Shown: positions 17,535 through 26,509, counted from the stretch's first letter. The stretch is 64,000 nucleotides of DNA from Streptomyces sp. RPT161 (GCF_027533845.1 NZ_JAPZVN010000025.1:1-64000); one strand, 5' to 3'. Made by a program: numbers and translations. Notes: a model not told the origin generated them from the letters alone.

Positions 17535-18164
17535 ATGCGTAAGTCCACTACGACGGTAGCGGCCACCCTGGTGGCGACGGGTGTCTGCGTCCTCGGCGCC
17601 AGCACCGCCCTCGCCGAGACCGCGTCCGGCTCCGCCACACCGACCTCCTCCGCCACCTCCTCAGCCGATGCCAACGGCTACGTGGGCGTATCACCGGATC
17701 CGGCCAAGGCCGGCCAGCTGGTGCACATCGACGGGACCTGCCCGGCGAACGCCGATGCCATCATCTCCGTTTCCTCCCCGGCGTTCGACAACGGCGGCCA
17801 AGCGAAGCTCGTGAAGCGTGACCCGTCGGCCTTCGCCACAACCGCCCACGTGCGATCGGGGATCGCCGCGAAGGGTTACCCCGTGACGGTCACCTGCTCG
17901 GTGGCGCACGCGGAGGTCCCGGTGCACGGCACCGTGACGGTGGCCGCCAGCCATCCGGCCAAGCCCACGCAGCACCCCACCTCGCCTGCGACCAACCCGA
18001 CACAAGCACCGCAGGTGGTGGTTCCGCGGGGTGCGCCCGACACCGGCGCCGGGCCCACCGGGCCGTCGACCGGTGACGCGTTGCTGGTCACCGGCGGCGC
18101 CGTACTGGCCCTCGGCGGAGGCGCCGTGGTCATGGCGGTCCGCCGTCGTGGCGCGGGCAAGTGA
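17535..18164 (+). CDS. Secreted, probably sortase-anchored surface protein
   Basis: This 209-residue protein has a signal peptide (MRKSTTTVAATLVATGVCVLGASTALA reads as basic start, hydrophobic core, ALA cleavage site), a Ser/Thr-rich stretch, a small Ig-like domain (VGVSPDPAKAGQLVHIDGTC, closing cysteine in VTVTCSVAH), a Pro/Thr-rich wall-spanning linker, and a sorting-signal-like C-terminus: PDTGAG, hydrophobic LLVTGGAVLALGGGAVVM, then the basic tail RRRG. There is no standard LPXTG; the GAPDTGAG region is the likely sortase site, as in other Streptomyces proteins with DTGAG. The class F sortase gene starts 45 bp downstream. Confidence 0.8.
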   Translation: MRKSTTTVAATLVATGVCVLGASTALAETASGSATPTSSATSSADANGYVGVSPDPAKAGQLVHIDGTCPANADAIISVSSPAFDNGGQAKLVKRDPSAFATTAHVRSGIAAKGYPVTVTCSVAHAEVPVHGTVTVAASHPAKPTQHPTSPATNPTQAPQVVVPRGAPDTGAGPTGPSTGDALLVTGGAVLALGGGAVVMAVRRRGAGK

Positions 18165-18209
18165 CCGGGCCGGCGGCCAAGCCGTGACCGAGAACAGGTG
18201 AAACATCAC

Positions 18210-18854
18210 ATGCCTCTGCGCCCTGCCTCCCGCGTCGGTCAACTGGCCGCCGCAGGAGGGGTGTTCCTCGCACTGACCATCCTCCTGGCCGGCGGCGGGC
18301 TGGTGTTGGCCACGACAGCGGCCTCGCCGTCGCCACCCACCACATCGGCCAGCCATGCCGCGAAGGCCGAGGTGCGTGCGGCTCCGCCGATGCCCCGATC
18401 CGTGCCCGTCAGCGTAGACATTCCCGCGATCGATGTGCATACGGCAGTCATGCGACTGGGACTGTGGTCAGACGGCACCGTGCAGGTGCCGCCCATCGGG
18501 AAGGACGCACCCGCGGGCTGGTACGAAGGCTCACCGACCCCCGGTCAACGCGGCCCCGCCGTGCTTCTGGGCCACGTCACGGTCGGCGACTTCGGCGAAG
18601 GCGTCTTCTACCGGCTGGCCCAACTCGCCCCCGGCGCCCAGATCAAGGTCACCCGAGCCGACGGCAAGCAGGCCATCTTCACCGTCCAGCGCTCCGCCGA
18701 GGTCCCCAAGGATCGCTTCCCGCGCCAGGAAGTCTACGAAGACACCGACAAGCCCGAGTTGCGCCTGATCACCTGCGGTGGCCCCTACGACCGGAAGGCG
18801 CACAGCTATCCGGACAACATCGTCGTCTTCGCCACGCTCACCGCATCCGGATGA
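18210..18854 (+). CDS. Class F sortase
   Basis: This 214-residue transpeptidase has an N-terminal membrane anchor (about 10-38), a short linker and a sortase domain starting near VSVDIPAIDV. The catalytic His122 is in VLLGHVTV and Cys189 in LRLITCGGPYD; Arg195 follows closely. Class F enzymes of actinobacteria lack accessory domains, as here. The ATG at 18210 has AGGTGA eight bases before; a GTG at 18198 is in frame. It sits directly after a secreted protein with a C-terminal sorting signal, so that protein is the probable substrate, covalently attached to peptidoglycan outside the membrane. Confidence 0.9.
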   Translation: MPLRPASRVGQLAAAGGVFLALTILLAGGGLVLATTAASPSPPTTSASHAAKAEVRAAPPMPRSVPVSVDIPAIDVHTAVMRLGLWSDGTVQVPPIGKDAPAGWYEGSPTPGQRGPAVLLGHVTVGDFGEGVFYRLAQLAPGAQIKVTRADGKQAIFTVQRSAEVPKDRFPRQEVYEDTDKPELRLITCGGPYDRKAHSYPDNIVVFATLTASG

Positions 18855-18869
18855 GGCGAAGACCGTCCG

Positions 18870-19178
18870 CTACGGTTCCTGCCCGCTCTGCCCGGTACGT
18901 CGAATGCGCACTATCTTGGCGTCAAGGTCCACATGGAACGGCGGCTCCTCGGCCGGTCTGACGTTCTTACGCACCCGTTCCTGCTCCATGGCGCGCTTGA
19001 GGACCTGTGCGCCGGGGCTGCCCTCCTGCATGAAGTCAACACCAATGGACGACAGGCCCCTGCGCTTGCGCCAGTAGATCCACCCCCGTTCCTCCATCCA
19101 TAACAGGGCACGATCCGTGAGGAAGAGGACAGCGGCCAGCGCTGCCACCGCTCCGGCAACCAGCCATACGGTGCTCAT
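18870..19178 (-). CDS. Small membrane-anchored protein (DUF6191-like)
   Basis: This 102-residue protein has one N-terminal membrane helix (WLVAGAVAALAAVLFLTDRALL) followed by WMEERGWIYWRKRRGL and a soluble acidic/basic tail. The pattern resembles the actinobacterial DUF6191 family of unknown function; that label is from memory. It converges with the sortase gene (15 bp apart) and diverges from the second response regulator. No further role can be read. Confidence 0.65.
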   Translation of the reverse strand: MSTVWLVAGAVAALAAVLFLTDRALLWMEERGWIYWRKRRGLSSIGVDFMQEGSPGAQVLKRAMEQERVRKNVRPAEEPPFHVDLDAKIVRIRRTGQSGQEP

Positions 19179-19271
19179 CACTTGTGAACGCGCCGGGGGG
19201 CGGCCACCGTTCCCGCGGTTGGCAGGAGAGCGCGCCGGGCAGCCGACCAACCAGCAACCAAGGATGAACCC

Positions 19272-19907
19272 ATGGACGAACAGCGGGTAAGGGTGCTCGT
19301 CGGCGAGGACCACCCGGTCTACCGGGAAGGCGTCGTGCGCGCACTGCGCGCGTACGTCGCCGTTGTGGCGGATGTCGCCGACGGGGTGCAGGCACTGGCC
19401 GGCGTCCGCCAACTACGCCCAGACGTCGCGGTCCTGGACTACCGCATGCCGGGGCTCGACGGCCGCCAGGTCGCCCGTGCGATACGGCGCGAGGAGCTAC
19501 CGACCAGGGTGCTCATCCTCACCGCGCTGGATGACAGCGCCCTGGTCTACGGAGCACTGCAGGACGGCGTCAGCGGATATCTGACCAAGGAGGCGGAACC
19601 GTACGAGATCACCGAGGCGGTGCTGGCCTGCGCCCGCGACGAGACCGTGATGCCGCGCAGTCTGACCTCCGGCCTGATCCACGAGATACGCCAACGCGCC
19701 GATCACATGTCGCCGGCGCTGAGCGCCCGCGAGCACCAGGTGTTGTGCATGATCGCGGAAGGCAAGTCGGTCCCCCAGATCTCCAAGGAGATCTTCCTCG
19801 CGCCCACCACCATCAAGTCCCACGTCCAACGCATCTACGAGAAGCTGGGCGTCTCCACCCGGGGTGCCGTGGTCGCCGAAGCCATGCGTAGAGGGCTCCT
19901 GGAATGA
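19272..19907 (+). CDS. NarL/LuxR-type response regulator (second system)
   Basis: This 211-residue protein has a receiver domain with LVGEDHPVYREG and phospho-acceptor Asp56 (AVLDYRMPGLDG), and a C-terminal LuxR domain (LSAREHQVLCMIAEGKS, TTIKSHVQRIYEKLGVSTRGA). Its last codons overlap the kinase start by 4 bases, so the pair is translationally coupled. Throughout its length it resembles the regulator at 16587, including the identical tail AEAMRRGLLE, which points to duplication. Confidence 0.93.
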   Translation: MDEQRVRVLVGEDHPVYREGVVRALRAYVAVVADVADGVQALAGVRQLRPDVAVLDYRMPGLDGRQVARAIRREELPTRVLILTALDDSALVYGALQDGVSGYLTKEAEPYEITEAVLACARDETVMPRSLTSGLIHEIRQRADHMSPALSAREHQVLCMIAEGKSVPQISKEIFLAPTTIKSHVQRIYEKLGVSTRGAVVAEAMRRGLLE

Positions 19908-21157
19908 GTGGTACCGCGAACGGGCGCGGCACAGCACCCGACGTGACCGAAGCCGCCACCATGCGGCGTCTGATGCGGTGCTGCGAGCTGTCGGCGCAGC
20001 GCGCCCAAGCCATCTTGCGGATCGCCTTGGCGGGAGTGCTCACCGGCGCTGTCACCGCCGAGCTTCCGGCGGACCGGGCAGCGTCCCAGTTCTCGGTGCT
20101 GGGCGCCTACGTCGTGATCGCCGTGCTGGTCGCACTGTGTCTGCGCCGTCCGCACGGCCGTGCGGGCACCACCGCGATGACGGTGGTGATGGGGCTGGTG
20201 GACGTGGTGGCGCTGGTGACCCTGCAACTCCTGTCCCAGGGCTCCGCGCTGCTGGTACTGGCCCTGTTCCTGCTGCCCCTGCTGGCCGCCTTCAACAGCC
20301 GGCCACCCGTGACGGCGCTCATCATTGTCCTGGACACTGCGGCCTACTCCATCGCCGCCGCGGTCAACTCAAGCGTTCACGACCAACTGCGCCACTCGCA
20401 GGCCATCGTGCTGCTGGTGTTCCTCGTACTGGTCGGCGCGTGCAGTCTCGCGTTGTCCCTCTCGCACTCCCGCCGCTGTCGGCAGGTCGCACAACTCATC
20501 GTGGACCGCTCGCGGTTGCTGGTCGACGTCATGTCCGCGGAGGAACGGGAACGCACCCGGCTGGCCGAGTTCCTGCACGACGGGCCGCTACAGGAGGTGC
20601 TGGCCGCCCGTTTCGACCTCCAGCAGAGCATGGCGCACCGCGACCTCGACGCCTCCGCCGAGATCAGCGGCCGACTCCTGGACGTCGCCCGCCAACTGCG
20701 GCAGACCACAAGCCAACTGCACCCCCAGGTCCTGCACACCGCCGGACTCGGCGAGGCCGTGCGCTCGTTGGTCCGAACAACCTCGGAACGTTCCGGCATT
20801 CCGATCACCTACACCGCGGCCTACTACGGCCCCACCCGGCACGACCTGTTGGTGTACTGCGCGGCCCGAGAGCTTCTGGACAACGTAGTACGCCACTCGT
20901 CCGCCGCCCAAGCCCACGTCGTCCTCGTCACCGACAGCAGGACACTCCGTCTGACGGTGACCGACGACGGCGTCGGCACCGATCCGACCCGTCTGCGACA
21001 ACGCCTCGGCGCAGGCCATATCGGCCTGGCCTCGCAGCGGGTTCGGATCGAAGCCGCGGGCGGTCGGATGGAGCACCTGTCGACGGAGGCGGGCACCAGG
21101 ATCCGCATCACCCTGCCGCTCCCGGGGGCCGGACCCCAGGTGCAGGAGAAGCCGTAG
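19904..21157 (+). CDS. NarL-type sensor histidine kinase (second system)
   Basis: This 417-residue kinase has five or six membrane segments (about 38-186), a HisKA_3 helix with His225 in LAEFLHDGPLQEVLAARFDLQ, and an HATPase domain (RELLDNVVRHSSA, DDGVGTD, GHIGLASQRVRIEAAGG). Its ATG overlaps the stop of the cognate regulator in ATGA. It is a paralogue of the kinase at 15180 but has the opposite gene order relative to its regulator. No sensor domain outside the membrane helices is evident. Confidence 0.92.
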   Translation: MSGTANGRGTAPDVTEAATMRRLMRCCELSAQRAQAILRIALAGVLTGAVTAELPADRAASQFSVLGAYVVIAVLVALCLRRPHGRAGTTAMTVVMGLVDVVALVTLQLLSQGSALLVLALFLLPLLAAFNSRPPVTALIIVLDTAAYSIAAAVNSSVHDQLRHSQAIVLLVFLVLVGACSLALSLSHSRRCRQVAQLIVDRSRLLVDVMSAEERERTRLAEFLHDGPLQEVLAARFDLQQSMAHRDLDASAEISGRLLDVARQLRQTTSQLHPQVLHTAGLGEAVRSLVRTTSERSGIPITYTAAYYGPTRHDLLVYCAARELLDNVVRHSSAAQAHVVLVTDSRTLRLTVTDDGVGTDPTRLRQRLGAGHIGLASQRVRIEAAGGRMEHLSTEAGTRIRITLPLPGAGPQVQEKP

Positions 21158-21266
21158 CAGCCGCGACCCGGCGGGAATAGGCTCCTCGGGGAAGCCCTTT
21201 CGCTGGCGGCGGGGTGAACTCGGGGCGCGCCGTGTCCCCCGTGCACGGCCCGCCCCGCGGCACGGG

Positions 21267-21297
21267 GCGCCCCACCGCGCGGTCGGCGGTGGGGCGC
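21267..21297. terminator. Bidirectional terminator hairpin
   Basis: A perfect 12-bp GC-rich stem (GCGCCCCACCGC at 21267-21278, complement at 21286-21297) with a 7-base loop lies between the convergent kinase and hydrolase genes. It has no strong U-tract, which is normal for high-GC actinomycete terminators. Confidence 0.8.
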
Positions 21298-21310
21298 GTG
21301 TGTCCTCGCC

Positions 21311-22129
21311 TCAGCTCTTGATGAACTCGAGCAGGTCGTCGTTGAGTTGCCCGGCATGGGTGATGTGCAGGCCGTGGCCGGCGGTCGGGTACTCGTTGTA
21401 GACGCTGTGCGGTACGAGCTTGGCGGTGCGTCGGCTGGAGACGTCGATCGGTACGGACTGGTCGGCGACGCCGTGGGCGATGAACGTCGGGACGTTGATC
21501 TGGGCCAGGTCGGCGCGGTGGTCGGTGTGGAAGATCTGCCGCTGCACCTCCAAGGTGGCGTGGGGGGAGGCCGACAGGCACTGTTGGACCAGGTGGTCGA
21601 TCAGCGCCTGGGACGTGTTGTTGCCCAGATGGGTGGCGAAGTAGCCCGCCGCACGGTCGGCGAACCACCGGGGGCGGTCAGTCCGGAGCTGGGCCAGGTC
21701 AGCCTCCAGCACGGCCTCCGGCACTCCCTCCGGGTTGTCGTCGGTCAGCTTGAGGAACGGCAGCGTGGTCGCCAGCAGCGCGACCCGGGCGATCCGGTCC
21801 TGGCCGTGCCGGGTGAGGTAGCGCACCGCCTCGCCACCACCGCCGGACTGAGCGACGAGGGTGATCCGGTCCAGTTCCAAGTGCTCGATCAGTGCGGCGA
21901 CATCATCGGTGCGGGTGTCCACGTCGTATCCGGTGGAGGGCCGGTCGGAGCGACCGTGGCCACGCCGGTCCAGCATGACGCAGCGGTAGCCGTGCTGGAG
22001 GAAGAACGGGACCTGGTACTCCCACATGTCGGCGCCCAGCGCCCAACTGGCCAGGAACACGATGGGCTCGCCCGCACCGTAGTCCTCGTAGGCCAGCCGC
22101 ACTCCGTCACTGGTCTCGAAAAACGGCAT
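21311..22129 (-). CDS. Alpha/beta hydrolase
   Basis: This 272-residue protein has the alpha/beta-hydrolase fold of the non-haem haloperoxidase/esterase group: LDRRGHGRSDRP, the catalytic acid in IAHGVADQSVP and the catalytic His in AGHGLHITH. The nucleophile elbow reads VAQSGGGGEAV, so the residue before Ser is Gln and the one after is Gly; most relatives have G-H-S-M-G-G-G. The triad is still complete. The ATG at 22129 follows AGGAGATCGGG. The upstream gap contains a broken AraC-family regulator, which may once have controlled it. Confidence 0.88.
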   Translation of the reverse strand: MPFFETSDGVRLAYEDYGAGEPIVFLASWALGADMWEYQVPFFLQHGYRCVMLDRRGHGRSDRPSTGYDVDTRTDDVAALIEHLELDRITLVAQSGGGGEAVRYLTRHGQDRIARVALLATTLPFLKLTDDNPEGVPEAVLEADLAQLRTDRPRWFADRAAGYFATHLGNNTSQALIDHLVQQCLSASPHATLEVQRQIFHTDHRADLAQINVPTFIAHGVADQSVPIDVSSRRTAKLVPHSVYNEYPTAGHGLHITHAGQLNDDLLEFIKS

Positions 22130-22257
22130 CCCGATCTCCTCGTCTCATGGTTCGTCGCTCTCACCGAACAGGAGGCTATGAAGACCGCGGCGGCCGCGAA
22201 TCAGTCACGCATAGGTAACTCCACGAGCCCGCCACTTCAGCGATGTGATTGTGCGAA

Positions 22258-22360
22258 GGCCTTCCGTTACGCCGTGGCGTCGTGCCCACCAGGCGGCGCA
22301 AGTGCAGTCGCAGGTTGGCGGCGCTGCCTGAAGCGGCAGACCAGCGCCACTCGCTGGGGT
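22258..22360 (-). pseudogene. Remnant of an AraC/GlxA-type regulator C-terminus
   Basis: Reading leftwards, RVALVCRF (22353-22330) continues after a single extra base into GSAANLRLHLRRLVGTTP (22328-22275), the second helix-turn-helix of AraC/GlxA proteins, normally VAxxCGFGSAANLRxHFRRxxGTTP. Just beyond, another shift gives TA-stop-RKAF in place of the usual TAYRKAF, with TAC changed to TAA. So there are at least two indels and a nonsense change. No other part of the gene is clear in 22130-22553. Confidence 0.6.
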
Positions 22361-22553
22361 AACTGAGCACGGCTCACCCCTTCGGTGCAGCCCATCAGAC
22401 GGAGCGCTTCGCCCGCCGGGCGCTCCGCGGGCCGAACGAAGCGGTGGGACTCCCCATACCGGCGGCACAGCGCAGGCGACTTCCGCCGTTCCGCACGATG
22501 ATCGAGAGGCGATCCACTTCCTTCTTGCCCACATCTCCGTGAGAGGAACTCCC

Positions 22554-23954
22554 ATGCCACCGCGCCTGCGCGCGGCGGTGCGCCGTTTCGTACGACCCCG
22601 CCAGCTCACCCGTACGTCCCATCAGTCGCGCACCGCCATGCTGGCCCTGGTGGCCGTCTACGCCGCCGGTTCGCTCGCCGGATACCTTCTCCCCAGCGTC
22701 GTCGAACGTATGACCAGTTGCCTGCGGCTGACGGCCGGGCAGGCCGGCGCGGTCGGCAGTGCGTTGCTGTTCGCCTCCGCCGGTGCGGGTTTCGCCTTCG
22801 CCTCACGGGTCGCCCGGATCGGTCCCAAACGATTGGCCAGGGCCGGGCTGTCGCTCGCCGCCGGTGGATTCGCCGTCGCCGCCTGCGCTGACTGCGCGCC
22901 GCTGGTGGTGGTGGGCAGCGTCGCCGGGGGATTCGGTTCCGGTACGGCGACGGCGGTGGCCTCCGTCGGCATCGCCGACCGGCCGGACCCGCAGCGGGCC
23001 TCGGTGCTGGCTCTTTTGGCCACGTCGGCTGCCGCGGCCGGGATGTATCTGCTGCTGCCGCGACTCGGCGGCGGCCACCAGTTGCCTTTCGCGGCCCTTG
23101 CCTGCGTCACCGCGGGCGTGCTGCCCGCGGTACGACGGCTGCCGTCGGTGCCCCAGCGTACGGAACGCCGGGCGGGCGTCACCGCCGGTCGGCTGCCGGG
23201 CATGGTGCTCGTGGGCGCCACGCTGGGCTGGTCCGTCGTACAGACCGCGCTGTGGAGCGTCAGCAGCCGGATCGGCCTGGAACGGGTCGGTCTGTCCGAG
23301 ACCGCGCTCGGAGTGGTCCTGGCCTTGGCGCTCGGTGGCGGTCTTGCCGGGGTGGTCGGCGCCGGGGCGCTCGGCTCCCGGCTGGGGCGGGCGGTGCCGG
23401 TCGGGGTGGGCACCGCTGTCATCGCGGTGTGCGTCACGGTCAGTTCGGTGAGCCGGGCGGCGTGGGCGTTCACCGCGGGGGAGGTGTTGTGGAACACCGT
23501 CTACCCCGTGGTGTTCTCCCATCTGATCGGCGTAGCCGCCTCCATCGGCGCCCACGGACGATGGGTGGTGTTCGCCGGTTCGGCGTCATCCCTGGGTGTC
23601 GCGGGCGGGCCGGTCACCGGAACGCTCTTGTCCAGCCGTGCCGGATATCCGGCGATGGGCGCGGTCCTCGGCACCACCTTGCTGTTGGCCGCGATCCCGC
23701 TGACCGCGGTGGCGCTGCACGCCGACGGCCGGGCGGTACGGCGACGTGTTGCCGGGGCGGCCGGCGCGCGTGCTGTCCCGTTGCCGGAGCCGGAGCCCCC
23801 CGCCCTCCTCGGCGTGGATCCGACTCCGCTTGTGGAGATACCAGGGCTGGTCCGCGATGCGGGCGAGTCGGACATGCCGCCTGAAACAGCCACCCAGGCA
23901 GGCGGTCCCGGAGGGGCTCCGGGCACGCCTCCCACGGGGTTGGTCAGCGTCTAG
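22554..23954 (+). CDS. MFS transporter with long C-terminal tail
   Basis: This 466-residue protein has about twelve membrane segments (about 30-395) with SLAGYLLPSVV near the start and an Arg-rich loop (RVARIGPKRLARAG), followed by a soluble Pro/Gly/Glu-rich tail of about 75 residues. It looks like a divergent MFS member. The ATG at 22554 has AGAGGA six bases upstream; an in-frame GTG at 22539 is less likely. No partner gene indicates the substrate. Confidence 0.8.
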   Translation: MPPRLRAAVRRFVRPRQLTRTSHQSRTAMLALVAVYAAGSLAGYLLPSVVERMTSCLRLTAGQAGAVGSALLFASAGAGFAFASRVARIGPKRLARAGLSLAAGGFAVAACADCAPLVVVGSVAGGFGSGTATAVASVGIADRPDPQRASVLALLATSAAAAGMYLLLPRLGGGHQLPFAALACVTAGVLPAVRRLPSVPQRTERRAGVTAGRLPGMVLVGATLGWSVVQTALWSVSSRIGLERVGLSETALGVVLALALGGGLAGVVGAGALGSRLGRAVPVGVGTAVIAVCVTVSSVSRAAWAFTAGEVLWNTVYPVVFSHLIGVAASIGAHGRWVVFAGSASSLGVAGGPVTGTLLSSRAGYPAMGAVLGTTLLLAAIPLTAVALHADGRAVRRRVAGAAGARAVPLPEPEPPALLGVDPTPLVEIPGLVRDAGESDMPPETATQAGGPGGAPGTPPTGLVSV

Positions 23955-24231
23955 CGGCAGTTCCGGTGTGGCCTGCGGTGCCACTTTGAACAGCGCGTAC
24001 GGACCTCCTTCACGCTGCGCGGCCCGCCGCCGTCGCCCGACGCGTGAGTTCCGCGTGGCCGTCAACTCCGGGCATCGAGGGCGACTTGGCAAACAGCGCG
24101 GCTTTGCCCACACATGACTGCTTGTTCAACTACCGGTCATACGGGAGGTCTTCACGAGCCATCAGTCCCGTGCCTTACTAATGGGCGCGCTACGCGCGTT
24201 GCACCTTCCGGACTACGACAGGAGCCCCCGG

Positions 24232-26235
24232 ATGAGCGTCACCCGCCGTCTGAGACATGCCGTGGTGGCCGGCGCCACAGCCGCGGCAGCCGTGCTCGTG
24301 CCCACCATCGCCCACGCCGCCAGCGCCTACTCGTTGGTGATCCTGCCCGACCAGGGCGAGAGCGCGATCTACGACTTCGTGAACTCGGCCACGAAGTCGA
24401 TCGACATGACCATCTACGAACTGCGTGACACCACCCTGGTCAACGACCTGGTGAACAAGGAGAAGGCGGGCGTGCAGGTCCGCGTCATCCTGGACGCACA
24501 GCACACCTCCGTGAACGGCGCCGCGTACAACGCGCTGTCCGCGGGCGGAGTCGGAGTCACCTACTCGTCCTCGGCGTACGTCTACACCCACCAGAAGACG
24601 ATCACCGTGGACGGCGCCAGGTCCTACGTCAGCACCGGGAACTTCGACACCACGTACTACAGCACCTCACGCGACTACGGTGTCTTCGACAGCGACAGCA
24701 ACGACGTCGCCGCGATCGAGCAGGTCTTCGACGCCGACTACGCCAAGACCTCGATCACCCCGTCCGACGGCGACAACCTGGTCTGGTCGCCCACCGACTC
24801 GCAGAGCCACCTGCTGTCGCTGGTCAACGGCGCACAGCACAGCCTGGACGTCGAGGAGGAGGAGTTCGGCGACACCGCCCTGGTCAACGCCGTCGTCGCG
24901 GACGCCCAGCGCGGCGTCACCGTACGCGTGGTCGCGGAGAACCAGAACTCGTCGTACACCAGCCAGCTCAACCAGGTCACCGCGGCGGGTGGCAAGGTGA
25001 CCACCTACACCAGCTCGACCGGCTACTACATCCACGCCAAGGCGATCGTCGCGGACTACGGCACGTCAACTGCCAGGGCCTTCGCGGGGTCGGAGAACTT
25101 CTCCGACAACTCCCTCAACCACAACCGGGAGTTGGGTCTGATCACCACGGACTCGGGTGTGCTGAGCGGCATCGAGTCAGCGTTCAACGCGGACTTCAAC
25201 CAGTCCACTGGCAGCAACGTCACCGTGACCAACCCCGGTGACCAGACGAGCACGGTGGGTGCCTCGGCCAACCTGCAGATCGCGGCGACCGACACCGCGG
25301 GCGGCACGCTCTCCTATGCGGCCACCGGCCTGCCCTCGGGGCTGTCAATCGATTCCTCGACGGGTCTGATATCCGGTACGCCGACCGCGGCGGGTACGTC
25401 CACCGTCACCATCACCGCCACCGACTCCACGGGCCCCTCCGGTACCACGTCCTTCACCTGGACCGTGAAACCCGCCGCGGGCAACACGGTCACGGTGACC
25501 GACCCGGGTAACCAGACGGGCACGGTGGGCACCGCCGCCAGCCTGCAGGTCCACGCGAGCGACTCGGCGTCCGGTCAGAGCCTCACGTACAGCGCCAGCG
25601 GGCTGCCTTCGGGCCTGTCGATCAGCTCGTCGACGGGTCTGATTTCGGGTACGCCGACCGCGGCGGGTACGTCCACCGTCACCATCACCGCCACCGACTC
25701 CACCAACGCGAGCGGCAGCGCCACCTTCACCTGGACCGTCAAGCCCTCGTCCAGTGGTTGCAGCCCCGCACAACTGCTGGGCAACCCCGGCTTCGAGACC
25801 GGCAGCGCGGCACCCTGGTCAGCGTCTTCCGGTGTGATCAACAACAGCAGCAGCGAGCCCCCGCACAGTGGATCCTGGGACGCCTGGCTCGACGGCTACG
25901 GCACCACGCACACCGACACCCTCGCGCAGTCAGTCAGCATCCCGAGCGGCTGCTCCAGCTACCAGTTGGGCTTCTGGCTGCACATCGACACCGCGGAGAC
26001 CAGCACAACCACCGCCTACGACACCCTCACCGTGCAGGTCCTCAACAGCTCGGGCACGGTGCTCGGGACGCTGGCCACCTACTCGAACCTCAACCACAAC
26101 ACCGGCTACACCCAGCACACCTTCGACCTGTCGGCCTACGCCGGGCAGAACATCACCCTGAAGTTCACCGGCAGCGAGGACAAGGAGCTACAGACCTCCT
26201 TCGTCATCGACGACGCCGCCCTCAACGTCAGCTGA
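24232..26235 (+). CDS. Secreted phospholipase D-like protein with two Ig-like repeats and a C-terminal jelly-roll domain
   Basis: This 667-residue protein has a signal peptide (RRLRH, hydrophobic core, cleavage after AHA), then two PLD-type halves with complete HKD motifs, HQKTITVD with STGNFD downstream and HAKAIVAD with GSENFSDNSL downstream. These would form one active site for phosphodiester cleavage. Two putative-Ig (He_PIG) repeats follow, each with GLPSGLS and GLISGTPTAAGTSTVTITATD, and then a carbohydrate-binding-like beta-sandwich (about 525-667; NPGFETGS, FVIDDAALNV). AGGAG lies 7 bases before the ATG. It probably acts on extracellular phospholipid or another phosphodiester while bound to a surface. 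The two Ig repeats share a 56-bp identical DNA block. Confidence 0.88.
   Translation: MSVTRRLRHAVVAGATAAAAVLVPTIAHAASAYSLVILPDQGESAIYDFVNSATKSIDMTIYELRDTTLVNDLVNKEKAGVQVRVILDAQHTSVNGAAYNALSAGGVGVTYSSSAYVYTHQKTITVDGARSYVSTGNFDTTYYSTSRDYGVFDSDSNDVAAIEQVFDADYAKTSITPSDGDNLVWSPTDSQSHLLSLVNGAQHSLDVEEEEFGDTALVNAVVADAQRGVTVRVVAENQNSSYTSQLNQVTAAGGKVTTYTSSTGYYIHAKAIVADYGTSTARAFAGSENFSDNSLNHNRELGLITTDSGVLSGIESAFNADFNQSTGSNVTVTNPGDQTSTVGASANLQIAATDTAGGTLSYAATGLPSGLSIDSSTGLISGTPTAAGTSTVTITATDSTGPSGTTSFTWTVKPAAGNTVTVTDPGNQTGTVGTAASLQVHASDSASGQSLTYSASGLPSGLSISSSTGLISGTPTAAGTSTVTITATDSTNASGSATFTWTVKPSSSGCSPAQLLGNPGFETGSAAPWSASSGVINNSSSEPPHSGSWDAWLDGYGTTHTDTLAQSVSIPSGCSSYQLGFWLHIDTAETSTTTAYDTLTVQVLNSSGTVLGTLATYSNLNHNTGYTQHTFDLSAYAGQNITLKFTGSEDKELQTSFVIDDAALNVS
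25375..25703 (+). repeat. 56-bp exact direct repeat within the phospholipase D-like gene
   Basis: The segments 25375-25430 and 25648-25703 are identical over 56 bp, 273 bp apart (91 codons), inside the two Ig-like repeats. The identity includes third codon positions, unlike the flanking parts of the same repeats, so it suggests recent duplication or gene conversion and could allow repeat-number change by recombination. Confidence 0.85.
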
Positions 26236-26247
26236 CCAGCCCCCACC

Positions 26248-26283
26248 CGTGGCTCCCGTCCTACCGCCGGGGCGGGAGTCACG
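26248..26283 (+). terminator. Probable terminator of the phospholipase D-like gene
   Basis: CGTGGCTCCCG (26248-26258) pairs with CGGGAGTCACG (26273-26283), ten Watson-Crick pairs and one G-U, starting 12 bases after the stop codon. The loop is 14 bases. Confidence 0.6.
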
Positions 26284-26509
26284 TCCTGGTTCGAGACCAG
26301 CCCCGCGCAGCGGTGGCCTGGCCGACCAAGACGGTCATCGATTCGGTCGGGACCCGCGGATCGCCGCCGCACGGGCGAACCACGAAGCCGGACGTTCCCG
26401 GCCCGCCTCGGGGCAAACCCCGCAGGTCACCGCCAAGCTGGGCGAACCTTGCCCATGCCGGAGATATTCATGCGACAGCCTGCCCGCAGCGCTGTTAACT
26501 TCACGCCCC

